A stretch of DNA of 64,000 bases. Origin: Alphaproteobacteria bacterium. Lineage in GTDB: Bacteria > Pseudomonadota > Alphaproteobacteria > RF32 > CAG-239. The DNA lies in assembly GCA_028706255.1 (NCBI GenBank), contig JAQWBS010000003.1:1-64000 (forward strand), given 5' to 3'. The translations under genes were made by a program, and so were the position numbers. Shown piece by piece: positions 31,751 to 40,748 of this stretch (position 1 is the first letter of the stretch; each line of letters opens with the position of its first letter). The notes under the pieces were generated by a model. That model had not been told where the DNA came from. It saw nothing but the letters and a program-made list of their open reading frames with translations, and did not search any database.

Positions 31751-32240
31751 ACAAGGACGAGATATAGCGGAACTGTTCCGCCGTGTAAATAATTTGCTCC
31801 GAGTTGGCAAGGTGGTGGACGTAAATTACGCCGCCGCCAAAGCCCGCGTCAAGATTGGCGATATTACAACGGATTTTCTGCCGTGGCTCACACCCAGCAC
31901 CGCCGCTTGGATACCACTTAAAAACGACGAACAAGTCGTGGTGTTATCGCCATGCGGAGATCTGCGCTTTGGAATGATTTTGCCAGCACTTTATCAATCG
32001 GCAAAACCCGCCCCCAGTTCAGACGCGGCGACGATAGCCATTATTGCGGATATTGCACAAACCGGCGGCAAGACTATGACCGGCGATTTAACAACGGACG
32101 CGAACATAACCATCTCCGGAAATATGACCGCAACCGGCGAAGTTGAAGGCAAAGGCATAAAACTCTCGCCACATACCCACGACTTCAACTACAACGCCGG
32201 CCCATCTCCGGCTATGGCAACGACGAAAATTCCGAAGTAA
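31740..32240 (+). CDS. Baseplate assembly protein V
   Basis: A 166-residue P2 gpV-like spike protein. It has an OB-fold N-terminus (VGKVVDVNYAAAKARVKIGDITTDFLPWLTPS, then DEQVVVLSPCGDLRFGMILPALY), a short beta-helix-like repeat region (TMTGDLTTDANITISGNMTATGEVEG) and the iron-binding HTHDFNY (HxH) motif of the tip. It forms the membrane-piercing needle. It begins the contractile tail module and overlaps the preceding gene by 11 bases. Confidence 0.88.
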   Translation: MTIEQGRDIAELFRRVNNLLRVGKVVDVNYAAAKARVKIGDITTDFLPWLTPSTAAWIPLKNDEQVVVLSPCGDLRFGMILPALYQSAKPAPSSDAATIAIIADIAQTGGKTMTGDLTTDANITISGNMTATGEVEGKGIKLSPHTHDFNYNAGPSPAMATTKIPK

Positions 32241-32243
32241 AGG

Positions 32244-32272
32244 TTGAACATTTGATAAAAAGTTCCTATTAT
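32244..32272 (+). promoter_or_regulatory. Promoter of the inserted gene at 32306
   Basis: TTGAAC (32244-32249), a 17-base spacer and TATTAT (32267-32272) give a sigma-70-type promoter just after the gpV stop and 33 bases before the next start. Confidence 0.5.
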
Positions 32273-32305
32273 AATTTATGATAAAAATATAATGAAAGAA
32301 GCAAA

Positions 32306-33280
32306 ATGGAACTCAAAAACAAAGAAAGACAATTTTTATCGGAATTTGCAATATCTATGGTTTCAAATGGTTGTTTGATGTTGCAACAAGACAATTTAGA
32401 TGAAATTGATTCTCAATTGCCACATTCACATATTTATTTTATTTGTCAGAGGCCTTTAATAACTATAAACAAAGACTCAATCAAGAGAAAAGATGATAGA
32501 ATTTATTATCAATTTAATTTTCATGATAAAGATAAAACAACCACATTGGATAAAGATTTTTGGATAGAAAAAAGAGAAGAATCAGATTCGCTGAATGATT
32601 TAATCTGCGAATATCCATATACTTCATTTACAGGTACAGAGAAAGATGGAACAAAATATGGTATGCTAGCATCATGTCTTCTTCAAACAATTGCTAGAAG
32701 AGAAAAAGTTTATGCACCAGATTTAGATTTAGAGGTTTTATACATAGGCCAATCTTACGGAAATGAGGGAAACCGAACTGTATCTGATAGATTGGCGAGT
32801 CATTCAACTTTACAAAAAATATATGCCGATGCTTTAAGTAAAAACAGGGACAAAGAGATATGGATTCTTGCTATGAATTTTTCTCAAAATTTGTTGGGTT
32901 CATTTGTTCCTTCTTCACATATAGAACAAAAAGAAAAAGATGATGAACATCTTAAAAAAGTATTTGATAAAAAGCCTGATGAATCTCAATTTATAAATTA
33001 TCTTGAAGCTTCTCTTATACACTACTTTAAGCCATATTATAACGAAAAATTCAAAGATTTATTTCCAAGTGAAACTCATACCTCATACAGAGATTTTTAC
33101 AAAAATGAGTTTAATGCATTGATGTTTGAAATTTATTTGGGATTAGATGTAGATTCAAATAACCTGAATAGTAGGTTGTACTCAAGTGTAATCAAGCCTT
33201 CTTTTAGTCATACAAATATGCTTACATTATCAGATAAATGGAAGGATTTGTTTGATTTTGAAGGTTTATTAAAAAAATAA
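32306..33280 (+). CDS. Moron gene, possible GIY-YIG nuclease-fold protein
   Basis: A 324-residue protein much richer in AT than its neighbours, set between gpV and gpW with its own promoter and terminator. The middle reads LEVLYIGQSYGNEGNRTVSDRLASHSTLQKI, then later EASLIHYFKPYYNEKFKDLF. This follows the GIY-YIG order: YIG strand, Arg, His, catalytic Glu and Asn. The GIY strand itself is weak. A nuclease acting on rival phages is possible but unproven. The N-terminal 100 residues match nothing I know. Confidence 0.5.
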   Translation: MELKNKERQFLSEFAISMVSNGCLMLQQDNLDEIDSQLPHSHIYFICQRPLITINKDSIKRKDDRIYYQFNFHDKDKTTTLDKDFWIEKREESDSLNDLICEYPYTSFTGTEKDGTKYGMLASCLLQTIARREKVYAPDLDLEVLYIGQSYGNEGNRTVSDRLASHSTLQKIYADALSKNRDKEIWILAMNFSQNLLGSFVPSSHIEQKEKDDEHLKKVFDKKPDESQFINYLEASLIHYFKPYYNEKFKDLFPSETHTSYRDFYKNEFNALMFEIYLGLDVDSNNLNSRLYSSVIKPSFSHTNMLTLSDKWKDLFDFEGLLKK

Positions 33281-33283
33281 CCT

Positions 33284-33308
33284 AAAGCCGCCTTCGGGCG
33301 GCTTTTTT
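33284..33308 (+). terminator. Intrinsic terminator after the inserted gene
   Basis: Perfect 8-bp stem AAGCCGCC/GGCGGCTT with a UUCG loop (33285-33304) and a T-run. With the promoter at 32244 it makes the inserted gene a self-contained unit. Confidence 0.92.
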
Positions 33309-33325
33309 AATACGGAAATTCAAAA

Positions 33326-33664
33326 ATGAATGGAATGGATAACTTGACCGGCAAGCCGCTTGTTGGACTTGCACACCTGCGCCAAAGTATAGCTGACATA
33401 TTGACCACGCCCATTGGCTCGCGGGTTATGCGGCGGGATTATGGCAGTCGAATATTTCAGCGCATAGACGCACCGATAACCGGCGAACTGGTTGCCGAAA
33501 TTTATGCCGACGTTGTGGAAGCTCTTTTTAATTATGAGCCGCGCTTTGAGGTATCCAACGTGTCCGTTGTCAGTATCGCCGACGGCAAAATTGTGCTGGA
33601 TTTGGAAGGAAAATATCTGCCCACCGGCGAAACAATAAAATTTGAAAATCTTAATATTTCATAA
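33326..33664 (+). CDS. Baseplate protein W (gp25-like)
   Basis: A 112-residue member of the GPW/gp25 family, part of the baseplate wedge that triggers sheath contraction. The signature HLRQSIADILTTPIGSRVMRRDYGSRIF is complete, followed by ALFNYEPRFEVSNVSV. It starts at ATG 33326 (a second ATG at 33335 is possible). Confidence 0.9.
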   Translation: MNGMDNLTGKPLVGLAHLRQSIADILTTPIGSRVMRRDYGSRIFQRIDAPITGELVAEIYADVVEALFNYEPRFEVSNVSVVSIADGKIVLDLEGKYLPTGETIKFENLNIS

Positions 33665-33674
33665 AGGGAAAATA

Positions 33675-34565
33675 ATGCAGACAGCAACCAACGAGGACTT
33701 CAAAAAGTTCCTCTCGCTTGACTATATCGATTTATCGGCTCTACCGCCGCCAAAGATTATAGAAGAACTTGATTTTGAGGTAATATTTCAAGAGTTACTT
33801 GCTGATTTTAAGTGGCGTAAACCGAACTATAACGCACTTCTTGAGAGCGACCCTATAATTATTGCACTTGAGTGTGCAGCTTATAGGGAACTCCTTTTGC
33901 GAAACCGTATTAACGAAATGGCAAAGGCAACTATGATGGCTTATGCCATTGGCACAGATTTAGACAACCTTGTCGCTTTTTACGGAATAAAAAGACAAGA
34001 AGGAGAGCTAGATGATCGCTTACGTTACCGGGCATTACTTTCACTTGCAAGCCTAACAACCGCGGGTAGTGAAAAATCTTATTTATTTCACGCTTTGTCA
34101 GCATCATCAAAAGTTAAGTCTGTTAGCGTGCGGTCGCCGGATAAAGGGAAAGTTTTGCTAACCCTTCTCTCTATGGAAGGAAACGGTATAGCCGATGAAG
34201 AACTTATTAAAATTGTAACAGATTATTTAAGCGCAGAAGATAAACGGCCTTTGACTGATGAAATTACTGTGCAATCGGCAGAAATTATCCCATTTACAGT
34301 TCAAGCTAAGATGTTTGTTCATGCCGGTCCAAGTGCTTCGATTACACAGGAAGAATTTAACGCCAATCTACAAACATATCTTAATAAACAACATAATATC
34401 GGTTCTGTCGTTGCAGTTTCGGGAATTTTTGATGCACTTCACTCCGAAGGTGTTCAAAAAGTACAGTTACTAGCGCCGGAAGCTGACATTATAACGAATA
34501 AGGAGCAAGCAGCATTTTGTACAGAAATAAATTTGGAAGTGGAAGTTATCAATGACAGAACATAA
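33675..34565 (+). CDS. Baseplate assembly protein J
   Basis: A 296-residue P2 gpJ-type wedge protein: IDLSALPPPKIIEELDFEVIFQELLADF near the start, LLRNRINEMAKATMMAYAIGTDLDNLVAFYG and DDRLRYRALLSLASLTTAGS. These are hallmark segments of the family. I chose ATG 33675 with its AAAGGG site. It overlaps the gpI start by 14 bases. Confidence 0.92.
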   Translation: MQTATNEDFKKFLSLDYIDLSALPPPKIIEELDFEVIFQELLADFKWRKPNYNALLESDPIIIALECAAYRELLLRNRINEMAKATMMAYAIGTDLDNLVAFYGIKRQEGELDDRLRYRALLSLASLTTAGSEKSYLFHALSASSKVKSVSVRSPDKGKVLLTLLSMEGNGIADEELIKIVTDYLSAEDKRPLTDEITVQSAEIIPFTVQAKMFVHAGPSASITQEEFNANLQTYLNKQHNIGSVVAVSGIFDALHSEGVQKVQLLAPEADIITNKEQAAFCTEINLEVEVINDRT

Positions 34566-35112
34566 AAGCATTTTACCTCCTAACTCCACCTCATTATTAA
34601 AAGATTTTGAAGCCGCGTCCGATACGCGGTTTTCTATTTTGCAAGATAATCCTCTACGTTGGCTCAACAACCCCGACCATTGCCCAGAATATATTCTTCC
34701 TTGGCTAGGCTGGGCATTATCAGTTGACGTTTGGAATGAAAATTGGGCGGTATCTATAAGAAGAAATGTTATCAAAGCCAGTGTTGGTATCCATCGTAAT
34801 AAAGGGACTATTGGCGCTTTGAAACAAGCACTTGAAGCCTTTAGATTTGACAATGTAAAAGTTGAAGAATGGTTTCAATATGGTGGCGACCCTTACATGT
34901 TTAAGGTTTTTATCGAAATTGTTACCGAAGGATTTGATATAAACGACCTAACAGAAGTTTATATCGCTATAAATCAAGCTAAAAACGCCCGTTCTCATTT
35001 GGAAAGTTTGCGAGCTGTTTTATGTAACAATTCTCAAGTTCCATACATTGGCTCAGGTCTTATTTGTGGCGAAATTGTAACAATTCACTCAAAGATTGAA
35101 TATGACATATAG
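34552..35112 (+). CDS. Tail protein I
   Basis: A 186-residue P2 gpI homologue that links the baseplate to the fibres. Visible family traits are LPPNSTSLLKDFEAA, LPWLGWALSVDVWNENW, RRNVIKASVGIHRNKGTIGALKQAL and the end NQAKNARSHLESLRAVL. It is coupled to gpJ and precedes the fibre genes as in P2. Confidence 0.92.
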   Translation: MTEHKSILPPNSTSLLKDFEAASDTRFSILQDNPLRWLNNPDHCPEYILPWLGWALSVDVWNENWAVSIRRNVIKASVGIHRNKGTIGALKQALEAFRFDNVKVEEWFQYGGDPYMFKVFIEIVTEGFDINDLTEVYIAINQAKNARSHLESLRAVLCNNSQVPYIGSGLICGEIVTIHSKIEYDI

Positions 35113-35121
35113 GAAAAAACT

Positions 35122-36096
35122 ATGACAGAGTTTTACTGCATTATTACGGATAAAGGTTTATCCAAGTTAGCTAATGCAAAAATTTCAGGAAACAGCACAA
35201 TACTAACCCAGATGGCTGTTGGCGATGGTAAAGGTGAGTATTATAACCCTCAAGCTGAGCAAACAAAACTTGTTAATGAAAAATATCGGTTTGATATAAA
35301 TCGCATATATATAGACGTTAATAATTACAAACAACTACTGATTGAGGGTTCATTACCAGATGTGGTCGGCGGCTTTTTCATCCGAGAAATTGGTGTATTT
35401 GACAATGAAGGTGATTTGTTTGCCATTGGTAAATATCCAGTAACATATAAACCATCCAGCGAAAGCGGTTCTGGTAAAGATATTTATGTCAGAATGGGAC
35501 TTTTGTTCAGTAATGCGCCCAATACAATTATGTATATGAATCAAAGTTCCGCCGTTGCAAGCATCGATACTGTCGAAACTATGTTGGAACAATTAAATCA
35601 CAACGACTTAAAGGATGCTCAAGGTGGCAAGAAAAATCAATATTATCACATTAACGCCTTAGAACATGGAACTTTCTTGGCTTTATTGGAACTTCTGTCT
35701 GAAGAAAATGCAGGCAAAAATATATCTGTAGGTAGCGATGGTAAGGGTTTTTCGCTTTCATCATCAATGGATGAAATATCTCAAAGCATAGAAGAAATGG
35801 CTGGTAATGTAATAAAAGTTAAAAAATCTTTTTCAATTTATAAAAAAACGATTACAGGGGCGACCAGCTTTTCTTTTGATCTGTCAGAAATAGGAGAAAT
35901 TGGCAACGATAAAGTAATAACTATTGAATTGTTTGTAGTTATGTCAGGAGTTTTCTCAATCACAATGCCTGCAAATATTTCATGGGTTAATAATATTCAA
36001 CCTCTAATGAACAAAGCGGCAAAATATTTATTAGCCTTTAGAAGTTTTGACAAAGGTGTAACATGGATTACAAACATTCAAGCTAGGTGGACATAA
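35122..36096 (+). CDS. Tail fibre protein, copy 1
   Basis: A 324-residue P2 gpH-like (DUF3751) fibre. The conserved N-terminal attachment domain reads FYCIITDKGLSKLANAKISG, LTQMAVGDG, GGFFIREIGVFDNEGDLFAIGKYP and SGSGKDIYVRMGLLFSN. The C-terminal half is variable and beta-rich. A near paralogue with the same plan follows at 36731. These fibres set host range. Confidence 0.88.
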   Translation: MTEFYCIITDKGLSKLANAKISGNSTILTQMAVGDGKGEYYNPQAEQTKLVNEKYRFDINRIYIDVNNYKQLLIEGSLPDVVGGFFIREIGVFDNEGDLFAIGKYPVTYKPSSESGSGKDIYVRMGLLFSNAPNTIMYMNQSSAVASIDTVETMLEQLNHNDLKDAQGGKKNQYYHINALEHGTFLALLELLSEENAGKNISVGSDGKGFSLSSSMDEISQSIEEMAGNVIKVKKSFSIYKKTITGATSFSFDLSEIGEIGNDKVITIELFVVMSGVFSITMPANISWVNNIQPLMNKAAKYLLAFRSFDKGVTWITNIQARWT

Positions 36097-36097
36097 T

Positions 36098-36703
36098 ATG
36101 GGAGTTTGCACTACTTTTACCCCTTTAGGATTTAGCGAATTTGATACTTATCGACCATCTGAAATTGTATTCTCCTCAAGAGCAACCGCAGAAAAAGTCC
36201 TTAACCTAAGAACAGGCATTTACAAACTTGAAATTGTAGGTGCTGGTGGCGGTGGTGGGGGTGTTTGGTCAAAGAATGCTGCCTATTTTCCCGGTGGTGG
36301 AAGCGGAGCGGCATTTGTCGGCGAGATTATGCTAACAGAAGGACAATACAAAGTTAGGGTCGGAACAAAAGGAAGTGTTGGAGGTGTTAATTATAATGGA
36401 AGCGCTGGAAGCTCGTCTTATCTAAAATCTGGTTCTAATACAATCGCAGAAGCAGGTGGTGGCGGTAATGGTATATTTGCCGGCGGCGCTGGTGCTGGCG
36501 GAACAATTACCACAAACAACTCTTTCATTGTAACCACTAACTTACGAACCAACGGCAAAAGTGGCGATGGCTCACATTTATGGTCACCTGTTCCCGGCGG
36601 CGCTTCGGTTTATGGAGGTTTCGGTTTTGGCGGCACCTCAACCGGCGCTGCCGATGATGGTTTTATAAGATTAACATATTTGCGTCAATCCGAAGTTGCA
36701 TAA
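36098..36703 (+). CDS. Glycine-rich tail tip protein, copy 1
   Basis: A 201-residue protein with long glycine runs (GAGGGGGG, AEAGGGGNGIFAGGAGAGG) separated by beta strands, ending GFIRLTYLR. This resembles the glycine-rich receptor-binding tips of contractile phages, where Gly loops form the adhesive surface. It starts one base after fibre copy 1 and forms a two-gene module with it. A paralogous module follows. Confidence 0.65.
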   Translation: MGVCTTFTPLGFSEFDTYRPSEIVFSSRATAEKVLNLRTGIYKLEIVGAGGGGGGVWSKNAAYFPGGGSGAAFVGEIMLTEGQYKVRVGTKGSVGGVNYNGSAGSSSYLKSGSNTIAEAGGGGNGIFAGGAGAGGTITTNNSFIVTTNLRTNGKSGDGSHLWSPVPGGASVYGGFGFGGTSTGAADDGFIRLTYLRQSEVA

Positions 36704-36730
36704 TTTAATCAAACCAAGAGGAGAAACAAA

Positions 36731-37699
36731 ATGTCTGAGTTTTACTGTATAATCACTGATGTAGGTTTATCAAAACTTGCAAGAGCAAAGGTGGCACAAG
36801 AAAACATCGCTTTAACACAAATGGCTGTCGGTGATAGCAGTGGGGCGTATTATGAGCCAAATTCTTCTCAAACGAAACTTATCAACGAAAAGCATAGGTT
36901 TGATATAGCGAGAATTTATATAGATAACATAAATCCAAAACAACTACTTATAGAAGCCTCCGTAAAAGAAAATATCGGGGGCTTTTTCATCAGAGAAGTT
37001 GGTGTCTATGATGATGAAGGTGATTTGTTTGCAATCGGAAAATATCCGGTAACTTATAAGCCGGCTAGCGATAGCGGATCGGGCAAAGATATTTATATGC
37101 GTATGGCGCTTTTGTTCAGCAACACACCAAATATAGCTCTTTATATCAATCCTTATTCGGCAGTGGCCAGTATTGACTTCGTTGAAACTACACTGGAGCA
37201 ATTAAAACATAGCAAATTGAAGGAAATTCAAGGCGGAGGTGTTGATGAGTTTTACCATTTAACCTCATCTCAACATGATACAGCGGAATCTTTAGATTTG
37301 TTGAAGCTAGTTAGCAATAGTGGAAAAAATTTGGCTGTAAACCCTGCTGGCGATGGTTTTTGCGTTGTTCGGCCCGATGAGCTATTCCAAAATATGATTG
37401 AAATACCGGCTAACACTATTGTCATAAAAGACACACATTCAATTTATAAAAAAGTTATTACGACCGCAACAACATTAGCTTTCAATATAACAGATATTAC
37501 AACTACGACGCAAGTTGTAACCTTTGAGATATTTTTAGATATTCGGACGCTATCAACTATAACTTTTCCAAGTAATGTGCGATGGCTTAACGATACAGCT
37601 CCGGCAATCGATTCCGCAAATTACTTTCTGTTTGCATTTAGGAGCTTTGACAAAGGCGTAACTTGGGTGGGCAATATTCAAGGTTGGTGGAAAAGATAA
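36731..37699 (+). CDS. Tail fibre protein, copy 2
   Basis: A 322-residue paralogue of the 35122 fibre. The first 170 residues are strongly alike (FYCIITDVGLSKLARAKVA, GGFFIREVGVYDDEGDLFAIGKYP, SGSGKDIYMRM), and so is the last part (FAFRSFDKGVTWVGNIQ). The middle differs more. A clear GAGGAG-type site precedes ATG 36731. The two copies may act together or arm the phage for different hosts. Confidence 0.88.
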   Translation: MSEFYCIITDVGLSKLARAKVAQENIALTQMAVGDSSGAYYEPNSSQTKLINEKHRFDIARIYIDNINPKQLLIEASVKENIGGFFIREVGVYDDEGDLFAIGKYPVTYKPASDSGSGKDIYMRMALLFSNTPNIALYINPYSAVASIDFVETTLEQLKHSKLKEIQGGGVDEFYHLTSSQHDTAESLDLLKLVSNSGKNLAVNPAGDGFCVVRPDELFQNMIEIPANTIVIKDTHSIYKKVITTATTLAFNITDITTTTQVVTFEIFLDIRTLSTITFPSNVRWLNDTAPAIDSANYFLFAFRSFDKGVTWVGNIQGWWKR

Positions 37700-38307
37700 T
37701 GACAGTTAGAACAAAATTGATCCCTTTGGGCGGACGCAAACCCCCCTATAAGGTCGGCACAACAGTTTATGAAAAAGCAGCCCCAGGCACTTATACCATA
37801 ACCTTAAAAGCCGGAACTTTTGAACTATGGCTTTGTGGTGGTGGAGGTGGCGGAGGTGGTTGTGCAGGCTCGCACTCTTGGTATGGACAGGTTGGTGGTT
37901 CGGCGGCGGCATTTAAGGGCTTAGTTACTCTGCCAGCAGGAACATACACCGTTGTTATAGGCGCTGGTGGCACGGCCGGGGCTGGTTCGGGAAGAAACGC
38001 AACAGCCGGTCAAAATGGTACAGCAAGCAGTTTTAAATTTTCCGACACATCCAAGGCAAATATAACCACTGGTGCAGGCAATGGTGGTTTTGGAACAGGC
38101 AATTATAGTAGTGCAAACAATGGTGCTGGTGGCGTTTTAACCATAAGCGCCTTAACCATCAAATCATCAACTGTCCGAAGCAACGGTGTAACCGCGTCCT
38201 CAACCTCTTTACTTGGAAACGGATACGGAGCTGGTGGAGCGATTCAAAGTGGAACATCAGGGAAACCCGGAACAAGCGGCTACATAAAACTCATATTTAG
38301 ACAATAA
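37699..38307 (+). CDS. Glycine-rich tail tip protein, copy 2
   Basis: A 202-residue paralogue of the 36098 protein: glycine runs (CGGGGGGGGCAG), GTYTVVIGAGGTAG, and the end GTSGYIKLIFR. It is coupled to fibre copy 2 by a TAATG overlap. Sequence between glycine blocks has diverged strongly from copy 1, as expected for receptor-binding surfaces. Confidence 0.65.
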   Translation: MTVRTKLIPLGGRKPPYKVGTTVYEKAAPGTYTITLKAGTFELWLCGGGGGGGGCAGSHSWYGQVGGSAAAFKGLVTLPAGTYTVVIGAGGTAGAGSGRNATAGQNGTASSFKFSDTSKANITTGAGNGGFGTGNYSSANNGAGGVLTISALTIKSSTVRSNGVTASSTSLLGNGYGAGGAIQSGTSGKPGTSGYIKLIFRQ

Positions 38308-38317
38308 GGAAACCTCA

Positions 38318-38731
38318 ATGAAACAATATGCAAAAATAACAGAAAACGGCGAAATAGAAACTCCGCCTACCAATAAAGACAACATCCTAAATTATAATTT
38401 GGATAAAAAAGCACTTAAAAAGGACGGCTATTTAGAGCTAATAACTCAAGAGCCACCTAATGATGGTAAAAAATACCGAACCATGTATGAAGAAAAAGAA
38501 GGTAAAATACATCAACTTTTTATTGAAGAAATTGAGCTATACAATGAACTGCGCGCCAAAGAATATCCGGCAATCGGCGATATTGTTGACGCAATTTGTA
38601 AAGCGTTGGACGGCGATAGATCAGAATTTGACGAATTAAATTCTTTGCGATTATCAATCAAACAAAAATATTCTAAACCCCCAGAAACCTCGGAACAATC
38701 CGAGGTTTCTTCTTTAGTAAAGGAGAATTAA
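38318..38731 (+). CDS. Fibre-associated phage protein, unknown
   Basis: A 137-residue protein that begins MKQYAKITENGEIETPPTNKD, then LKKDGYLELITQEPP and YEEKEGKIHQLFIEE. This pattern is common in small phage tail proteins encoded right after fibres (XkdW/DUF4376-like). A fibre chaperone or accessory role is likely from position. An 11-bp perfect hairpin lies inside its 3' end (38684-38709). Confidence 0.5.
   Translation: MKQYAKITENGEIETPPTNKDNILNYNLDKKALKKDGYLELITQEPPNDGKKYRTMYEEKEGKIHQLFIEEIELYNELRAKEYPAIGDIVDAICKALDGDRSEFDELNSLRLSIKQKYSKPPETSEQSEVSSLVKEN
38684..38709 (+). other. Perfect hairpin inside the 3' coding end
   Basis: GAAACCTCGGA (38684-38694) pairs with TCCGAGGTTTC (38699-38709) around ACAA, followed by TTCTTT. 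It has the shape of a weak terminator but is within codons of the 38318 gene. It could lower read-through from the fibre genes into the sheath gene. Confidence 0.5.
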
Positions 38732-38733
38732 AT

Positions 38734-39939
38734 ATGGCAGACCATTTTTTACATGGCGTGGAAGTTATTGAACTGGACGGTGGCGCACGGCCGATAAGCA
38801 CGGTTGCGTCAAGTGTTATCGGGTTGATTGGTACAGCTCCGCAAGGGCCGGTCAATACGCCGACGCTAATTTTAGGCAGTCGCTCGGAAGCGGTTAAAAT
38901 CTTCGGTGAAGATACCGAAGGCTTTACAATTCCGGCGGCACTGGACGGCATATTTGATCAAGCCGGTGCGGTTGTGGTTGTTATCAACGTTGCCGACCCC
39001 AAAAACGAAGACCATCTTGACGGCGATGGCAATCTTGACCCACAGAAAATAGCGCTTTCCGATATTGTCGGTGGCGTAAATGCAGATGGTACATATCGCG
39101 GTGCGCAATGTTTATTAGCCGCACAAACCGAGTGTAAAGTCCAACCGCGTTTACTCATTGCGCCTGGCTTTACCCACCAAAGACCGCAAGGGCTTGCCAA
39201 TCCCGTTGTATCCGAGTTGATAGGAATTGCCGAACATCTACGCGCGATTATCATTTCAGATTGCCCGAATGGGACAAAGGAAGAAGCTGTTGACTACCGC
39301 GAGGATTATGGTACAGCGCGTTTATTCTGCGCTTATCCATGGGCAAAGGTTTTGAAAGGCGACGATATTGTTGAAGAGCCATTCTCGGCGCGTATTGCTG
39401 GCCTTATTGCCAAATCTGATAATGAACGCGGATTTTGGTGGTCGCCGTCCAATATGAATATTAACGGCATTGTTGGAATTTCCAAACCGATTGACTTCAC
39501 GCTGGGCGACCCTGTGTGCGTGGCTAACTATCTTAACGAAAATAAAGTCGCAACAGTTATTCAGCAAGATGGCTTCCGCTTGTGGGGCAACCGTACTTGC
39601 TCTGCCGACGCAAAATGGTGCTTTATCAGCGTTCGCCGCACGACAGATATGATAAACGACAGTCTGCTTCGCGCGCATTTATGGGCAGTGGATAGAAATA
39701 TCACAAAAACATATTGCGAAGATGTTTGTGAGGGCGTGAATAACTATCTACGTTATCTTAAAAACATTGGTGCAATTATCGGCGGCAACTGCTGGGCAGA
39801 TAGTGCCTTAAACACACCCGACCAAATCCAGCAAGGCAAAATCACTTTTGACTTTGATTTTACACCACCTTATCCGGCCGAACATATCACTTTCCGAAGC
39901 CGCCTAGTCAGCGACTATTTGGAAGAAATCTTTGAATAA
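38734..39939 (+). CDS. Tail sheath protein (P2 FI-like)
   Basis: A 401-residue contractile sheath subunit. Family traits are HGVEVIELDGGARPISTVASSVIGLIGTAP at the start, LIAPGFTHQRPQGLANPVV, ARLFCAYPWAKV, RGFWWSPSNMNINGIVGISKPIDF and the end YPAEHITFRSRLVSDYLEEIF. It contracts to drive the tube through the host envelope. A clear AAAGGAG site precedes the start. Confidence 0.94.
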   Translation: MADHFLHGVEVIELDGGARPISTVASSVIGLIGTAPQGPVNTPTLILGSRSEAVKIFGEDTEGFTIPAALDGIFDQAGAVVVVINVADPKNEDHLDGDGNLDPQKIALSDIVGGVNADGTYRGAQCLLAAQTECKVQPRLLIAPGFTHQRPQGLANPVVSELIGIAEHLRAIIISDCPNGTKEEAVDYREDYGTARLFCAYPWAKVLKGDDIVEEPFSARIAGLIAKSDNERGFWWSPSNMNINGIVGISKPIDFTLGDPVCVANYLNENKVATVIQQDGFRLWGNRTCSADAKWCFISVRRTTDMINDSLLRAHLWAVDRNITKTYCEDVCEGVNNYLRYLKNIGAIIGGNCWADSALNTPDQIQQGKITFDFDFTPPYPAEHITFRSRLVSDYLEEIFE

Positions 39940-39953
39940 GAAAGGAGTGCATT

Positions 39954-40451
39954 ATGCCTAAAATCTTAAAAAACTTTAACCTGTTCGTTGACGGACGAGG
40001 ATATGCGGGGCGTGCCGAAGAAGTATCGCCTCCAAAATTAACCATCAAGACCGAAGAATTGCGCGCTGGTGGTATGGACGCACCGGCCGCGATTGATATG
40101 GGTATGGAAAAGCTGGAAGCTGGCTTTAATCTCGTGGAATACGACCCCGAAATATTAAGGCAGTTCGGGCTTGTTTCCGGAACAGCCGTCCAGCTTACCC
40201 TACGCGGGGCATTGGTAGATGATACCACGACAACGCCAATGGTTATCGGTCTTCGCGGAATGTTCACGGAAATGGATATGGGCAAGTTCAAAGCCGGCGA
40301 TAAGGCAACTCTGCAATGCGCGGTGGCTTGCCGTTATTACAGTCTTGAAATCGGTGGCCGTAAACTGATTGAAATCGACGTAGACAATATGGTCAGAAAC
40401 ATTGATGGCACGGACGTGTTGGCCGAAGTCCGTTCGGCACTTGGTATTTAA
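39954..40451 (+). CDS. Tail tube protein (P2 FII-like)
   Basis: A 165-residue tube subunit: MPKILKNFNLFVDGRGYAGRAEEV, LKTEE-like ITIKT region, GMDAPAAIDMGMEKLEAGFNL and the end GRKLIEIDVDNMVRNIDGTDVL. These match the FII family closely. It forms the inner tube under the sheath and follows the sheath gene by 14 bases. Confidence 0.94.
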   Translation: MPKILKNFNLFVDGRGYAGRAEEVSPPKLTIKTEELRAGGMDAPAAIDMGMEKLEAGFNLVEYDPEILRQFGLVSGTAVQLTLRGALVDDTTTTPMVIGLRGMFTEMDMGKFKAGDKATLQCAVACRYYSLEIGGRKLIEIDVDNMVRNIDGTDVLAEVRSALGI

Positions 40452-40466
40452 TGAAAGGATTTGACC

Positions 40467-40748
40467 ATGAGTAAAATTAAATTGCAATTCCCCATCAAAA
40501 TTGACGGGGCGGAATATAACGAACTAACTATGCGCCGAAGCAAAGTAAAAGACAGATTGGCGGTCGCGGCAATGAAATGCAGCGACGAAGAAAAGGAAAT
40601 CCGTCTATTTGCAAACCTTTGCGAGGTATCGCCGGACATTATCCAAGAATTAGATGAAGTGGATTATGCGGCGGTTCAAAAGGTGTATATGGGTTTTTTC
40701 GGCTCGGCGGAAACATCCGCAGGGAAATCGTCGTCCTCTCCAAAATAA
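40467..40748 (+). CDS. Tail assembly protein E
   Basis: A 93-residue P2 gpE-like assembly chaperone (FPIKIDGAEYNELTMRRSKVKDRLA, LFANLCEVSPDIIQELDEVDY). It coats the tape measure protein while the tube polymerises. I chose ATG 40467 with its AAAGGA site over the TTG two codons upstream. A slippery T-TTT-TTC at 40694-40700 lies near its end and yields the longer E' product. Confidence 0.9.
   Translation: MSKIKLQFPIKIDGAEYNELTMRRSKVKDRLAVAAMKCSDEEKEIRLFANLCEVSPDIIQELDEVDYAAVQKVYMGFFGSAETSAGKSSSSPK

Noticed and set aside
36240-38130. Glycine-rich genes as frameshifted or low-complexity artefacts
   Set aside because: Both copies have full frames, coupled starts and conserved ends, so they are real tail genes.
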